Part shown: one piece after another, positions 33,841 to 41,516 of the stretch
Numbering within the stretch: position 1 is the first letter of the stretch
Layout of the letters: every line of letters starts with the position of its first letter
Assembly (NCBI GenBank): GCA_964600075.1
Contig: CAZRIE010000009.1
Coordinates: 13,357 to 77,356 of the forward strand
Length of the DNA stretch: 64,000 nucleotides
Reading direction: 5' to 3'
Source: CAZRIE01 sp964600075
GTDB taxonomy: Bacteria > Bacteroidota > Bacteroidia > Flavobacteriales > Flavobacteriaceae
Notes under the pieces: generated by a model
Seen by the model: only the letters and a program-made list of their open reading frames with translations
Database searches by the model: none
What the model was told of the DNA's origin: nothing
Translations under genes and position numbers: made by a program

Positions 33841-34370
33841 CTAAGCCACCGTCCTGATAGTATCAAAATCTACTTTACAGAAAATAACATGCCCCAATTG
33901 AGACAGCCCCATTACGGCTTTTTGTAATATCACATATTTTCGAAAGCCCAAGCCAAAACGTACTTGAAAATATAAGTTTTCGTTCAATCGATAACCACCG
34001 CCAAAATTCAGCCGGGCATGTAATTTTTTGGCGTCCTGCCTTTCAAAATCCTCTTCCCAATTATCAACTATAAAAAACCGACTTGCGGGCCTAACTCGAT
34101 CGCAATCTTACCAGTGATATGGTATTTCGCCATTACAGGTAGGTGTATATAAAACAGATTCACGTTGAATGGCCCTATTTCGGCCCCTTCCAAAGAAAAA
34201 AGTAGTTAGGGACGTAGTTAAAACCCGTCCATAAAAGTTGGTATTTCGGCAATACCACCAAAACAGGCACCAAGTCTAGGAGAAATACCGGTAAACCCAT
34301 CACCGAGCCAAGTGGAAATATTAAGTCCGTATTGCCCCATACTAGCTATACCAAACCACTATATCTTCAT
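33841..34370 (-). pseudogene. Broken outer-membrane beta-barrel (PorT/OMP_b-brl type) gene
   Basis: Translating the minus strand in shifting frames gives pieces of one protein: YGLNISTWLGDGF with PRLGACFGGIAEIPTF, then FNVNLFYIHLPVMAKYHITG and KIAIELGPQVGFL, then RLNFGGGYRLNENLYFQV and VRFGLGF. These are the strand motifs of Bacteroidota porin-like barrels. Stops and frameshifts interrupt it several times, and the start region reads ATG-AAG-ATA-TAG with no signal peptide. It is clearly non-functional. Confidence 0.75.
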
Positions 34371-34419
34371 AGTAAAAAATCTGCACAGGAAAAATTTGCA
34401 TTGTTTACATTTATGGAGT

Positions 34420-34580
34420 GAACTTGTCTTGGGTTATTCTTTTACCTGCGTATTTCGCATTTTGCACCCTGATTTTGGTATTTTTAGCTTACGTAACTAT
34501 GCCTATGGAATCTAAAAATACCAAAATCAGGACACAAAAGCCTACATTATCGGTTCCAAATAAAAACTCAAGACAAGTTC
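34420..34580. repeat. Nested inverted repeat abutting the xerD start
   Basis: Outer arms GAACTTGTCTTG (34420-34431) and its perfect complement (34569-34580) stay similar for about 25 bases inward. Inner arms of 20 bp are perfect (34468-34487 with 34512-34531) around a 24-base loop. The right outer arm ends one base before the xerD ATG. Together they form a 161-base near-palindrome centred at about 34500. No coding function fits it. Confidence 0.85.
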
Positions 34581-34581
34581 A

Positions 34582-35478
34582 ATGAACTGGGAACAGGCAT
34601 TACAAGACTATCGCCACTTTCTGAAAATCGAAAGAGGGCTATCCCTTAATTCAATTAAAAACTATGCTTGGGACGTTGAAAAACTAGTTCAATTCATAAA
34701 TGAGAATACCTTAAACGAAAATCCGACAAAGATTGGCAAGGAAACTATACAACGATTTATATATGAAGTCGCGAAGTCGATGAACCCAAGGTCACAAGCA
34801 CGTATTATTTCGGGCCTAAAAAGCTTTTTCAATTATTTGGTCTTTGAAGATTATCGCGCCGATAACCCATTAGACCTTATTGAATCTCCCAAAATAGGAA
34901 GGAGACTTCCAGACACTTTGTCTGAAGATGAAATCAACACGCTGATAGAGGCTATTGACCTTTCGAAACCTCAGGGCGAGCGTAACCGGGCAATGTTGGA
35001 GACTCTTTATGGATGTGGTTTACGTGTTTCAGAACTAGTGAACTTAAAAATATCAGATCTGTTTTTCAATGAAGATTTTATTAAGGTAACCGGCAAAGGC
35101 GACAAGCAACGATTCGTGCCTATCAGCCCTGTAAACAAAAAATATATTTCTATTTACCGACAAGAGATACGAGTGCACCAAGAAATTCAGAAAGGGTACG
35201 ACGACATCCTTTTTTTGAACCGAAGGGGCAAGCAACTCACCCGTGCCATGGTCTTTACTATTATCAAACAATTGGCTGAAAAGACAGGTTTGAAGAAAAA
35301 TATTAGTCCACATACCTTTCGGCATTCTTTTGCCACCCATTTGCTACAGAACGGTGCGGATTTAAGGGCAATTCAGCAGATGTTGGGCCACGAGAGCATT
35401 ACGACGACAGAGATTTATGTTCATGTAGACCGCAGGCATCTGGCAGACGTGATGAACAAGTATCATCCCCGGAAGTAA
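34582..35478 (+). CDS. xerD: Tyrosine recombinase XerD
   Basis: 298 aa. Site-specific recombinase that resolves chromosome dimers at dif. The N-terminal SAM-like DNA-binding domain is at ~5-90; the catalytic domain has Arg in YGCGLRVSEL, Lys in VTGKGDKQRFV, His-x-x-Arg in SPHTFRHSFA, His/Trp-position His in LGHESI, and the nucleophile Tyr in TTEIYVHVD. All are present, so it looks active. The start is immediately preceded by the nested inverted repeat. Confidence 0.94.
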   Translation: MNWEQALQDYRHFLKIERGLSLNSIKNYAWDVEKLVQFINENTLNENPTKIGKETIQRFIYEVAKSMNPRSQARIISGLKSFFNYLVFEDYRADNPLDLIESPKIGRRLPDTLSEDEINTLIEAIDLSKPQGERNRAMLETLYGCGLRVSELVNLKISDLFFNEDFIKVTGKGDKQRFVPISPVNKKYISIYRQEIRVHQEIQKGYDDILFLNRRGKQLTRAMVFTIIKQLAEKTGLKKNISPHTFRHSFATHLLQNGADLRAIQQMLGHESITTTEIYVHVDRRHLADVMNKYHPRK

Positions 35479-35495
35479 AATGATGTTTTGTCAAT

Positions 35496-35999
35496 TTAGA
35501 ATTTATATTTTCCACACACGGAGAACAAATTAGGCGTACTATAATTTCCGAAATTAGCCTTGTTGAAATGTAAATCTTGAGCAGCTTCAAAAGTGAATTT
35601 TTCATTGAGATCATAACCGAATCCATTGATAAGTTTTACCCTTGGAGGAGGGGGCCGAAACCCATGTTTATCCTTTTCAGCTTCTATACCTATACCCGAA
35701 AACATATAAAGTTTATTCCCAAGATAATGCCTGATACGGAGCCTTGAATCCGAAACATCGTACAAACGATATGTATCATAGAAGCTCTGTAATTCAACCA
35801 TAAGTTTGGAGTCGAACTCATAGGTAAGGATAAAGTTCGAATGAATTTCACCGTTAAAAAAAACCGGATAAGAGAAGTCTTCTATATAAAGTATATTATT
35901 GTTTCTACCATCGATATCTGTATTTTCTCTAGTAGAATCTTGGGCGTATAGTTGAATTACTGAAAAAAATATTAGGCTAGCATTTTAGATTGAATTCAC
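35496..35999 (-). pseudogene. Outer-membrane beta-barrel protein gene with early in-frame stop
   Basis: Reading from a GTG at 35999, codon 5 is TAA (35987-35985), then the frame is open for 162 codons to 35496. Right after the stop comes a signal-peptide-like stretch (NASLIFFSVIQLYAQ), then beta strands ending in the C-terminal aromatic pattern CGKYKF, as in outer-membrane barrels. A single AAA-to-TAA change would restore MNSIKNASLIFF. Everything downstream appears intact, so this is a recent lesion, a sequence error, or a gene using an unusual downstream start. Confidence 0.6.
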
Positions 36000-36188
36000 G
36001 ATTACACAGGTTTCTAGATTTAAAAATAGGAAGTTGTCGATCAGATTCATCTTATTTTCGATAAATTTAACCTTCTATTTAAATCAAAGACTATAAATTT
36101 TTGGTTCATTTGACTTTAAACTTCGAACTATTTCTGTAACAAAATTTGAACTTCATCTACTAATACTTCAACAACCTACCGACTTGGC

Positions 36189-36683
36189 GTGAACAAAGAA
36201 CTGGAACATCAATTTGTGACGGAACTTGAGAACAATCAGAACATTGTTCACAAGGTATGTACCCTATATACTAACAATCGAGATGCGCATAAAGACCTTT
36301 TTCAAGAAATCACCATTCAGTTATGGAAAGCCTACCCCAAGTTTCGGGGCGAATCGAAATTCAGCACTTGGATGTATCGGGTCGCTTTGAACACGGCGAT
36401 AACACTGTACCGTAAATCGAAAAGAACGATACAGACGCAAGACTACGAATCGGTAATTTTCAAAATAAAAGCTGACGAATATGATGCTACAGAAGAAGAA
36501 CACTTAAAGTTGATGTACAAAGCGGTAAAACAATTGGGTGATATCGACAAAGCTTTGATCTTTCTGTATTTGGAGGATAAGGATTATCGCGAAATCAGCG
36601 AAACATTGGGGATAACCGAAGTAAATGCTCGCGTAAAAATGAATCGCATCAAGACAAAATTAAGAACCATATTGAATCCTTAG
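36189..36683 (+). CDS. ECF-type RNA polymerase sigma factor
   Basis: 164 aa from a GTG start. Region 2 is DAHKDLFQEITIQLWKAYPKFRGESKFSTWMYRVA-like (residues ~30-70) and region 4 is DYREISETLGITEVNARVKMNRIKTKLR. It lies 6 bases before a membrane protein gene that may encode its partner. Confidence 0.9.
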   Translation: MNKELEHQFVTELENNQNIVHKVCTLYTNNRDAHKDLFQEITIQLWKAYPKFRGESKFSTWMYRVALNTAITLYRKSKRTIQTQDYESVIFKIKADEYDATEEEHLKLMYKAVKQLGDIDKALIFLYLEDKDYREISETLGITEVNARVKMNRIKTKLRTILNP

Positions 36684-36689
36684 AAGGGT

Positions 36690-37340
36690 ATGATGGACGA
36701 ATTAGAACTATTAAAAAAAGACTGGCAAAATAAGGAAGAACATCTTCCTAAATTGACCTACAACGACATCTACCAAATGCTCTGGAAGAAATCGTCATCT
36801 ATCGTGAAATGGATACTCATCATTAGCATTCTCGAGTTTTTATTACCACATCTACTATTATTGCTTCCCGGGGTGTCGGAGGGCTTTGAGACTTATGAAA
36901 AACTGGGAATAAAAGATTTATGGACTGTAATTTCTATAGGTAATTATCTAGTGATTTTTTATTTTATATTCCAATTTTACAAAAGGTATAAAGAAATCTC
37001 CACTTTGGACAATGCAAAAAAGCTGATGGAAAAAATTATCAGAACCAGAAGAACCGTTAAACACTATGTGGTTTATGGCCTCTCCATGGTTTTCGTGACC
37101 TGCATAGTGCTGATGATAGGCATTTACCTTAGCGATAATTTAATAGATGCGTTTCCATCATTAAATGATGGGGAGCGAAAGATATCTCCCGAAGAGTTCA
37201 AAAGTATTTTTTTATGGACTATGGGAGTCTTTAGTATTTTTATGGTAGCATTTATGGGTGGAGTGTACTTTTTGTTATACGGTTTACTTCTTAAAAAGCT
37301 GAATCGAAACTACAAAGAAATAAAGCGGTTGGAAGTTTAG
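36690..37340 (+). CDS. Four-helix membrane protein, possible sigma-factor partner
   Basis: 216 aa from ATG 36690 (or 36693). After a charged N-terminal ~35 residues there are hydrophobic helices at about 40-58, 80-98, 125-146 and 176-200, with a Lys/Arg-rich loop near 100-122. No motif I recognise. The 6-base spacing to the ECF sigma gene suggests co-translation and a possible regulatory link, but it lacks the single-helix plan of classic anti-sigma proteins. Confidence 0.65.
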   Translation: MMDELELLKKDWQNKEEHLPKLTYNDIYQMLWKKSSSIVKWILIISILEFLLPHLLLLLPGVSEGFETYEKLGIKDLWTVISIGNYLVIFYFIFQFYKRYKEISTLDNAKKLMEKIIRTRRTVKHYVVYGLSMVFVTCIVLMIGIYLSDNLIDAFPSLNDGERKISPEEFKSIFLWTMGVFSIFMVAFMGGVYFLLYGLLLKKLNRNYKEIKRLEV

Positions 37341-37368
37341 TATCAGGTAAATTTAAAATGTCTTGACT

Positions 37369-38184
37369 CTAGATTTTCTTACTATTACGATATCGGCGCA
37401 TTTCGTTTTCTTGCTCATAAGAGAGCAGTTCTCCTTTCGGAATTACCTTTAAAAACGATGGATGTTGCTCGATAGCATATTCCAATTTTTCGATAATGGC
37501 GTCAAAGGATTCGTTCTCATAATCGATGTCTAAAGGCTCTTTGATTACCATTGACTGTAGAATCCCCTTTTTCTTTATACGGAGTCCCTTTTTATCGAAC
37601 GAACGCCGGAAGCCATCGATAACCACAGGTACTACAATGGGTTTATATTTTTTGATGATATGGGCAGTACCCTTGCGAAGTGGCTTCCAAGGGGTAGTTG
37701 TTCCTTGGGGAAAAGTAATGACCCAGCCATCCTTCAAAGCTCTTCCAATATTGGAAATATCGCTCATTTTTACTTGACGGTTTATATTCTGGCCTTCTGC
37801 CCTCCATGTGCGCTCCACACTTACCGATCCCGCGTAGGCGAATATCTTAGTCAGGAGGCTTTTTTTCATAGTTTCCGAAGCAGCGACATAGTACATATTC
37901 AATTTCGGATGCCAGATATAACCGATGTTTTTGATATTGTCATCGCGCCCGCTCAAGCTCGCATTGAATACGTGGAACATGGCCACCACATCGGCAAAGT
38001 ACGTTTGGTGGTTGCTTACGAACAATACGTTTTTATCTGGTAGCGCACGTATGATTTCTGACCCATCGACCTCAAGGCTGTTAAACTGTTTGTAGCGCGA
38101 ATGGGTCATTAGGCCCAAAATGCGGATGAGCCATTTCTTTAGAAATAAGATGTGACCGAAAGGATTTTCCTTAAATATGCCCAT
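37369..38184 (-). CDS. 1-acyl-sn-glycerol-3-phosphate acyltransferase-like protein
   Basis: 271 aa of the PlsC/LPLAT family, which transfers fatty acyl groups to lysophospholipids or other acceptors at the membrane. The catalytic block is VSNHQTYFADVVAM, where His and Asp are five residues apart (HX5D) instead of the usual HX4D. The second block, FPQGTTTPW, stands for FPEGTR. The C-terminus is basic. The substrate is uncertain because of these variants; lipid or lipid-A-like acylation is possible. Confidence 0.8.
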   Translation of the reverse strand: MGIFKENPFGHILFLKKWLIRILGLMTHSRYKQFNSLEVDGSEIIRALPDKNVLFVSNHQTYFADVVAMFHVFNASLSGRDDNIKNIGYIWHPKLNMYYVAASETMKKSLLTKIFAYAGSVSVERTWRAEGQNINRQVKMSDISNIGRALKDGWVITFPQGTTTPWKPLRKGTAHIIKKYKPIVVPVVIDGFRRSFDKKGLRIKKKGILQSMVIKEPLDIDYENESFDAIIEKLEYAIEQHPSFLKVIPKGELLSYEQENEMRRYRNSKKI

Positions 38185-38330
38185 AGAGTGCTAAATTACG
38201 AAATGAGCATAGAATATTGTGAAAAGACGAAAAGAATAAAGACGAAAGATCTTTTTAGAATTGATAAGTCTTCTTCTTTTAGTCTTAACTTCTTTAGCAA
38301 AATAGTCCTTTTCTTTCGACGAAGTCGTCT

Positions 38331-38975
38331 CTACAAAACCTGATGCAATAGCATCTTGATTTCGCTCAACATCATACCGGTAGCTCCCCAAACAGTATAA
38401 CCATTTAGTTTAAAGGCAGGTACGGCGACGTTCTCGGCATATGAAGTGGTCAGTTTTTGGGTAAAAAGATTACCCTCATCTAAAAAATCGGCCAAACGCA
38501 CCTCTACCAAAGCCTCAACTTCGGATGTTTGAGGAACAAAGGTTTCTGGCTTTCTATAAAGACCGATGAACGGAAATACTTCAAAATTACTAGGTGGGAT
38601 ATAGATTTCGCTCAACGATTTTACAACTTCGATATTTGATGGAAGTACCCCGACCTCCTCGTGCGTTTCCCTTAGTGCCGTCGCCATCATATCGGCATCA
38701 TCTTTTTCGACCTTGCCGCCCGGAAAGCCGACCTGGTTGGAATGCACATCTTTCGGATGGCTCTTACGTAAAATTAGCAAGAGATGCGTGATGTTATTTT
38801 CATCAGGATAAAACAGGGCCATTACCCCTGCCCTTTTAGGCTGCTTTTTTTTAAATCTTGCATTACGTAGTTCTTCTAAACGAAATTGAGGTGCCATTTT
38901 TAAATGCGATGTCTCACCCGGTAACGGTAGATTTTTTATTTTTGGAATCCGAATGGAAAAATCATCAAAGTTCAT
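38331..38975 (-). CDS. NUDIX hydrolase, CoA pyrophosphatase-like
   Basis: 214 aa from the ATG at 38975 (MNFDDFSIRIPKIKNLPLPGE). The Nudix box is GGKVEKDDADMMATALRETHEEVG, quoted here by its ends GGKVEKDD and RETHEEVGV, with Asp in the first Glu position, as in the CoA-specific subgroup that also shows the NQVGFPGGK lead-in. It likely hydrolyses coenzyme A or its esters. The start codon overlaps the divergent cyclophilin start by two bases. Confidence 0.88.
   Translation of the reverse strand: MNFDDFSIRIPKIKNLPLPGETSHLKMAPQFRLEELRNARFKKKQPKRAGVMALFYPDENNITHLLLILRKSHPKDVHSNQVGFPGGKVEKDDADMMATALRETHEEVGVLPSNIEVVKSLSEIYIPPSNFEVFPFIGLYRKPETFVPQTSEVEALVEVRLADFLDEGNLFTQKLTTSYAENVAVPAFKLNGYTVWGATGMMLSEIKMLLHQVL
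38937..38944 (+). promoter_or_regulatory. Candidate -7 box for the cyclophilin gene
   Basis: TATTTTTG matches TAnnTTTG perfectly, inside the NUDIX coding region (its codons 11-13). It would start transcription near 38951, giving a short leader of about 23 nt to the ATG at 38974. Confidence 0.4.
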
Positions 38976-39693
38976 GGCAGTCAAAAAAGTCGTTTCAATC
39001 GCAATATTACCACTTATTTTTCTTGCTTCCTGTGGCGATAAAACAAAAGAACACGTAAAACCATCCACACAAAAAGAAATCAAAAAAGATTCCGTTGACA
39101 TCGACTCCACTCAAATAAAAGAAGATAGTGAGGCCAAAGAATTCGTGTTGACCGAGGAAAATGCCATTGATTTTTTCTTCGGCTATCAGAAAAACTTGAA
39201 AGTAGACAAAGTAAAGATTACGACGCGTTTGGGTAGTTTTACCGTACAGCTCTACGACAATGTGCCGTACCACAAGGCTAATTTTATCTATTTGACCAGA
39301 AAAGGGTACTTCAACGAAACCCAATTTCACCGGGTCGTTAAAAACTTTATCATTCAAGGCGGTAATTCAGATGATAGGAAAACCGGGAGAAAGCGATCCG
39401 AAATAGGCCGCTACCTACTTCCGCCAGATACAAGAAAAGGCCATAAACATCATCGAGGCACTATATCAATGCCCAGTAGTGAAATCGATAACCCACATAT
39501 GTTGGCCTCACCATATGAATTCTTCATTGTGGTCACCAACCCTGGGTCGTATCATCTCGACGGCGATTTTACCCCTTTTGGTAAGGTCATCGAAGGGATG
39601 GATGTGGTCGATAAAATTAACAATGTCGAAATCGGAGAAGGTGATTGGCCCCAACAAAACATCTATATTCAGAAAGCGGAGGTTGTTGAATAA
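38974..39693 (+). CDS. Cyclophilin-type peptidyl-prolyl isomerase, lipoprotein
   Basis: 239 aa from the ATG at 38974 (MAVKKVVSIAI), with lipobox IFLASC at Cys20. A longer start at 38953 is possible but less like a signal peptide. After a charged linker (~21-75) the cyclophilin domain contains VQLYDNVPYHKANFIYL, FHRVVKNFIIQGG and FTPFGKVIEGMDVVDKI. It should assist folding in the periplasm or at the outer membrane. The 11-bp tandem repeat begins within 15 bases of its stop codon. Confidence 0.92.
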   Translation: MAVKKVVSIAILPLIFLASCGDKTKEHVKPSTQKEIKKDSVDIDSTQIKEDSEAKEFVLTEENAIDFFFGYQKNLKVDKVKITTRLGSFTVQLYDNVPYHKANFIYLTRKGYFNETQFHRVVKNFIIQGGNSDDRKTGRKRSEIGRYLLPPDTRKGHKHHRGTISMPSSEIDNPHMLASPYEFFIVVTNPGSYHLDGDFTPFGKVIEGMDVVDKINNVEIGEGDWPQQNIYIQKAEVVE

Positions 39694-39926
39694 ACGGTAG
39701 ACAGCAGACGGACGGTAGACGGACGGTAGACGGACGGTAGACGGACGGTAGACGGACGGTNNNNNNNNNNNNNNNNNNNNNNNNNNNNNNNNNNNNNNNN
39801 NNNNNNNNNNNNNNNNNNNNNNNNNNNNNNNNNNNNNNNNNNNNNNNNNNNNNNNNNNNNGACGGTAGACGGACGGTAGACGGACGGTAGACGGACGGTA
39901 GACGGACGGTAGACGGACGGTAGACG
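39694..39926. repeat. 11-bp tandem repeat (ACGGACGGTAG) spanning an assembly gap
   Basis: After an imperfect lead-in at 39694-39707, the unit ACGGACGGTAG repeats 4.8 times (39708-39760), then 100 N, then a partial unit and five more copies (39869-39923). Copies are identical on both sides. The N block is exactly 100 long, the conventional length for a gap of unknown size, so the true array may be longer. The rest of the 388-base spacer to 40081 includes only A-rich sequence and a small hairpin. Confidence 0.95.
39761..39860. other. Assembly gap (100 N)
   Basis: A run of exactly 100 N inside the tandem repeat. The real sequence and length are unknown. Confidence 0.99.
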
Positions 39927-40023
39927 AAAAAATAGAAAACAAGAAAAAAAGACTAAAAAAAGCAGCAGTATTTAATACTCAAAATACTAAACCAATATAC
40001 TTATAAACTCTTAAACCTATAAA

Positions 40024-40040
40024 CCTGCCTCGCCGGCAGG
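40024..40040. repeat. Small dispersed-type palindrome
   Basis: CCTGCC-TCGCC-GGCAGG forms a 6-bp GC-rich hairpin in an AT-rich spacer, without a following T run in either direction long enough for a convincing terminator. Similar CTGCC/GGCAG hairpins are familiar between genes in this group. Confidence 0.5.
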
Positions 40041-40081
40041 CCGTTTTGTAAAATTTTTTTCGAATTTACTACCCGAAATTT

Positions 40082-40693
40082 TTACTTCTCTGAGTGATAA
40101 ATATTCGGTAGGGCAATCTTGAACTTTACCGCTAATAAACGGGCAACAATAATAATGACTATTGCTGCGACATAGGCATAGGCTCCGTCAAACGGCAACA
40201 GTATCAATAGAAAATAACTGCTACCGCCCAAAATACAGGCCGTAGCATAAACTTCCTTTCGAAATATTACGGGAATCTCGTTACAAAGTATATCTCGGAT
40301 AACACCCCCGAAACTTGCGGTAATCGTGCCCAAAGCGATACACATAATAGGAGAGAGTTCGGCTGCGAGCCCTTTTTCGATACCTAGCATAGTAAAAAGG
40401 CCTATACCAATAGTATCGAACAAGAAAAGTGTTTTTCTTAAATATCGCAACTGATTTACAAATAAAACAGCAATGATTACGGTTCCTGCAATGACAAAGA
40501 CATAGGTCGTTTCCCGCATCCATAGCACCGGCGTATTACCAATAAGCATATCACGTAAAGTACCCCCGCCTACTGCGGTTACAAAGGCAATGATAAAAAC
40601 GCCGAACATATCCAACTTTTTATCCATGGCGACCAGAACACCTGAGATGGCAAAGGCCATTGTTCCTAAGATATCGATGATGAAATAGAACAT
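40082..40693 (-). CDS. UPF0126/TRIC-like membrane channel protein
   Basis: 203 aa from ATG 40693 (MFYFIIDILGTMAFAISG); the longer frame upstream adds a polar tail not seen in the family. Two repeats of three helices, each with a Gly-rich motif: AVGGGTLRDMLIGNTP and SFGGVIRDILCNEIP. This matches the UPF0126 (YicG) family, related to trimeric intracellular cation channels. Probable ion or small-solute permeability; not proven. Confidence 0.9.
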   Translation of the reverse strand: MFYFIIDILGTMAFAISGVLVAMDKKLDMFGVFIIAFVTAVGGGTLRDMLIGNTPVLWMRETTYVFVIAGTVIIAVLFVNQLRYLRKTLFLFDTIGIGLFTMLGIEKGLAAELSPIMCIALGTITASFGGVIRDILCNEIPVIFRKEVYATACILGGSSYFLLILLPFDGAYAYVAAIVIIIVARLLAVKFKIALPNIYHSEK

Positions 40694-40770
40694 AAAAAGG
40701 TTTTGGAAGTTTCTATTATTTCGATTACATTCAACCAACATTGAATTTCGAACCATTTATTACCAATTTT

Positions 40771-41487
40771 TTAGAGTTGTTGTGTGTAAAAATTATAATC
40801 CTTGATAACGATATCTACTAAATCGACAGGTTTTAAATCTGCTGTAATATCGGCTACTCTTTTAATCTGGTCGCTCAAAGATACGATGACGTTGTGGTCA
40901 CCATTGCGTTTTGCTGAATCGTATAGTTCTTTTATGGTCTGCATCTCGCGGTCTTTGAAAACCGTTACCTGCGGAAATCGAGGTTTGTAGTCTTCAGGTA
41001 ATTCACGCAAAAGGGTGTCTTTTAAAGAAACCCGTTTCTTTTCACTGATTACAGTTGTTCCTGCCGCTATATCCCCTACCCTTTGTCCAGTTCCACGTAT
41101 CAAGATAGTAAGCACGGCAATACCTCCTGAGGTCAGTACCACATCGATAATCCGGAGTATCCAACGGATAAAATAGCTAGCAAAACTTGGTTTAGAGCCA
41201 TCAAGCTTTACGACACGAACCTGCATCAATTTTTTACCTACAGTCTGTCCGTCCATAAAACTTTCAAGCAGCACATAGTACAAAAAAGAGGGTAGGCTCA
41301 ACAACAGATAAATGGCCCACATATCGCCAAAATCGATTTCCAAGGAAACCAGCAACATAATGACAAGTATCAGATAGGCCAATATTATAAAACTATCGAC
41401 AAGGTAAGCCACCATGCGGTCTCCGAGATGGGCCGTATTCTGGCTTATCGCTATATTTTGGGCAGTTTCTATTTGAAATTGTTCCAT
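40771..41487 (-). CDS. RDD family membrane protein
   Basis: 238 aa. The RDD domain (residues ~18-145) has the signature start LGDRMVAYLVDSFIIL and the conserved GQTVGKKLMQVRVV. The C-terminal 80 residues are soluble and helical. RDD proteins are small membrane proteins of poorly known function, some Na+/H+ antiporters. Transcribed away from spoIIM-like gene 29 bases upstream; part of the conserved MoxR neighbourhood. Confidence 0.9.
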   Translation of the reverse strand: MEQFQIETAQNIAISQNTAHLGDRMVAYLVDSFIILAYLILVIMLLVSLEIDFGDMWAIYLLLSLPSFLYYVLLESFMDGQTVGKKLMQVRVVKLDGSKPSFASYFIRWILRIIDVVLTSGGIAVLTILIRGTGQRVGDIAAGTTVISEKKRVSLKDTLLRELPEDYKPRFPQVTVFKDREMQTIKELYDSAKRNGDHNVIVSLSDQIKRVADITADLKPVDLVDIVIKDYNFYTQQL

Positions 41488-41516
41488 AGTTTCGTTTCTT
41501 TGGTATAAACCAAAAG

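Noticed and set aside
34312..34515. 67-codon plus-strand ORF upstream of xerD
   Set aside because: It spans the end of the broken porin gene and one arm of the nested inverted repeat; no protein-like composition.
34420..34580. Integron attC or chromosomal dif site
   Set aside because: The arms lack attC core-site consensus bases, and the 24-base loop and long arms do not fit the short two-arm dif layout.
39694..39926. CRISPR array
   Set aside because: The 11-bp units are contiguous with no spacers between them, and no cas genes are present.
39508..39942. 144-codon minus-strand ORF running through the tandem repeat and the N block
   Set aside because: It translates the 11-bp repeat and unknown bases, and its end is antisense to the cyclophilin gene. 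It is an artefact of a stop-free repeat.
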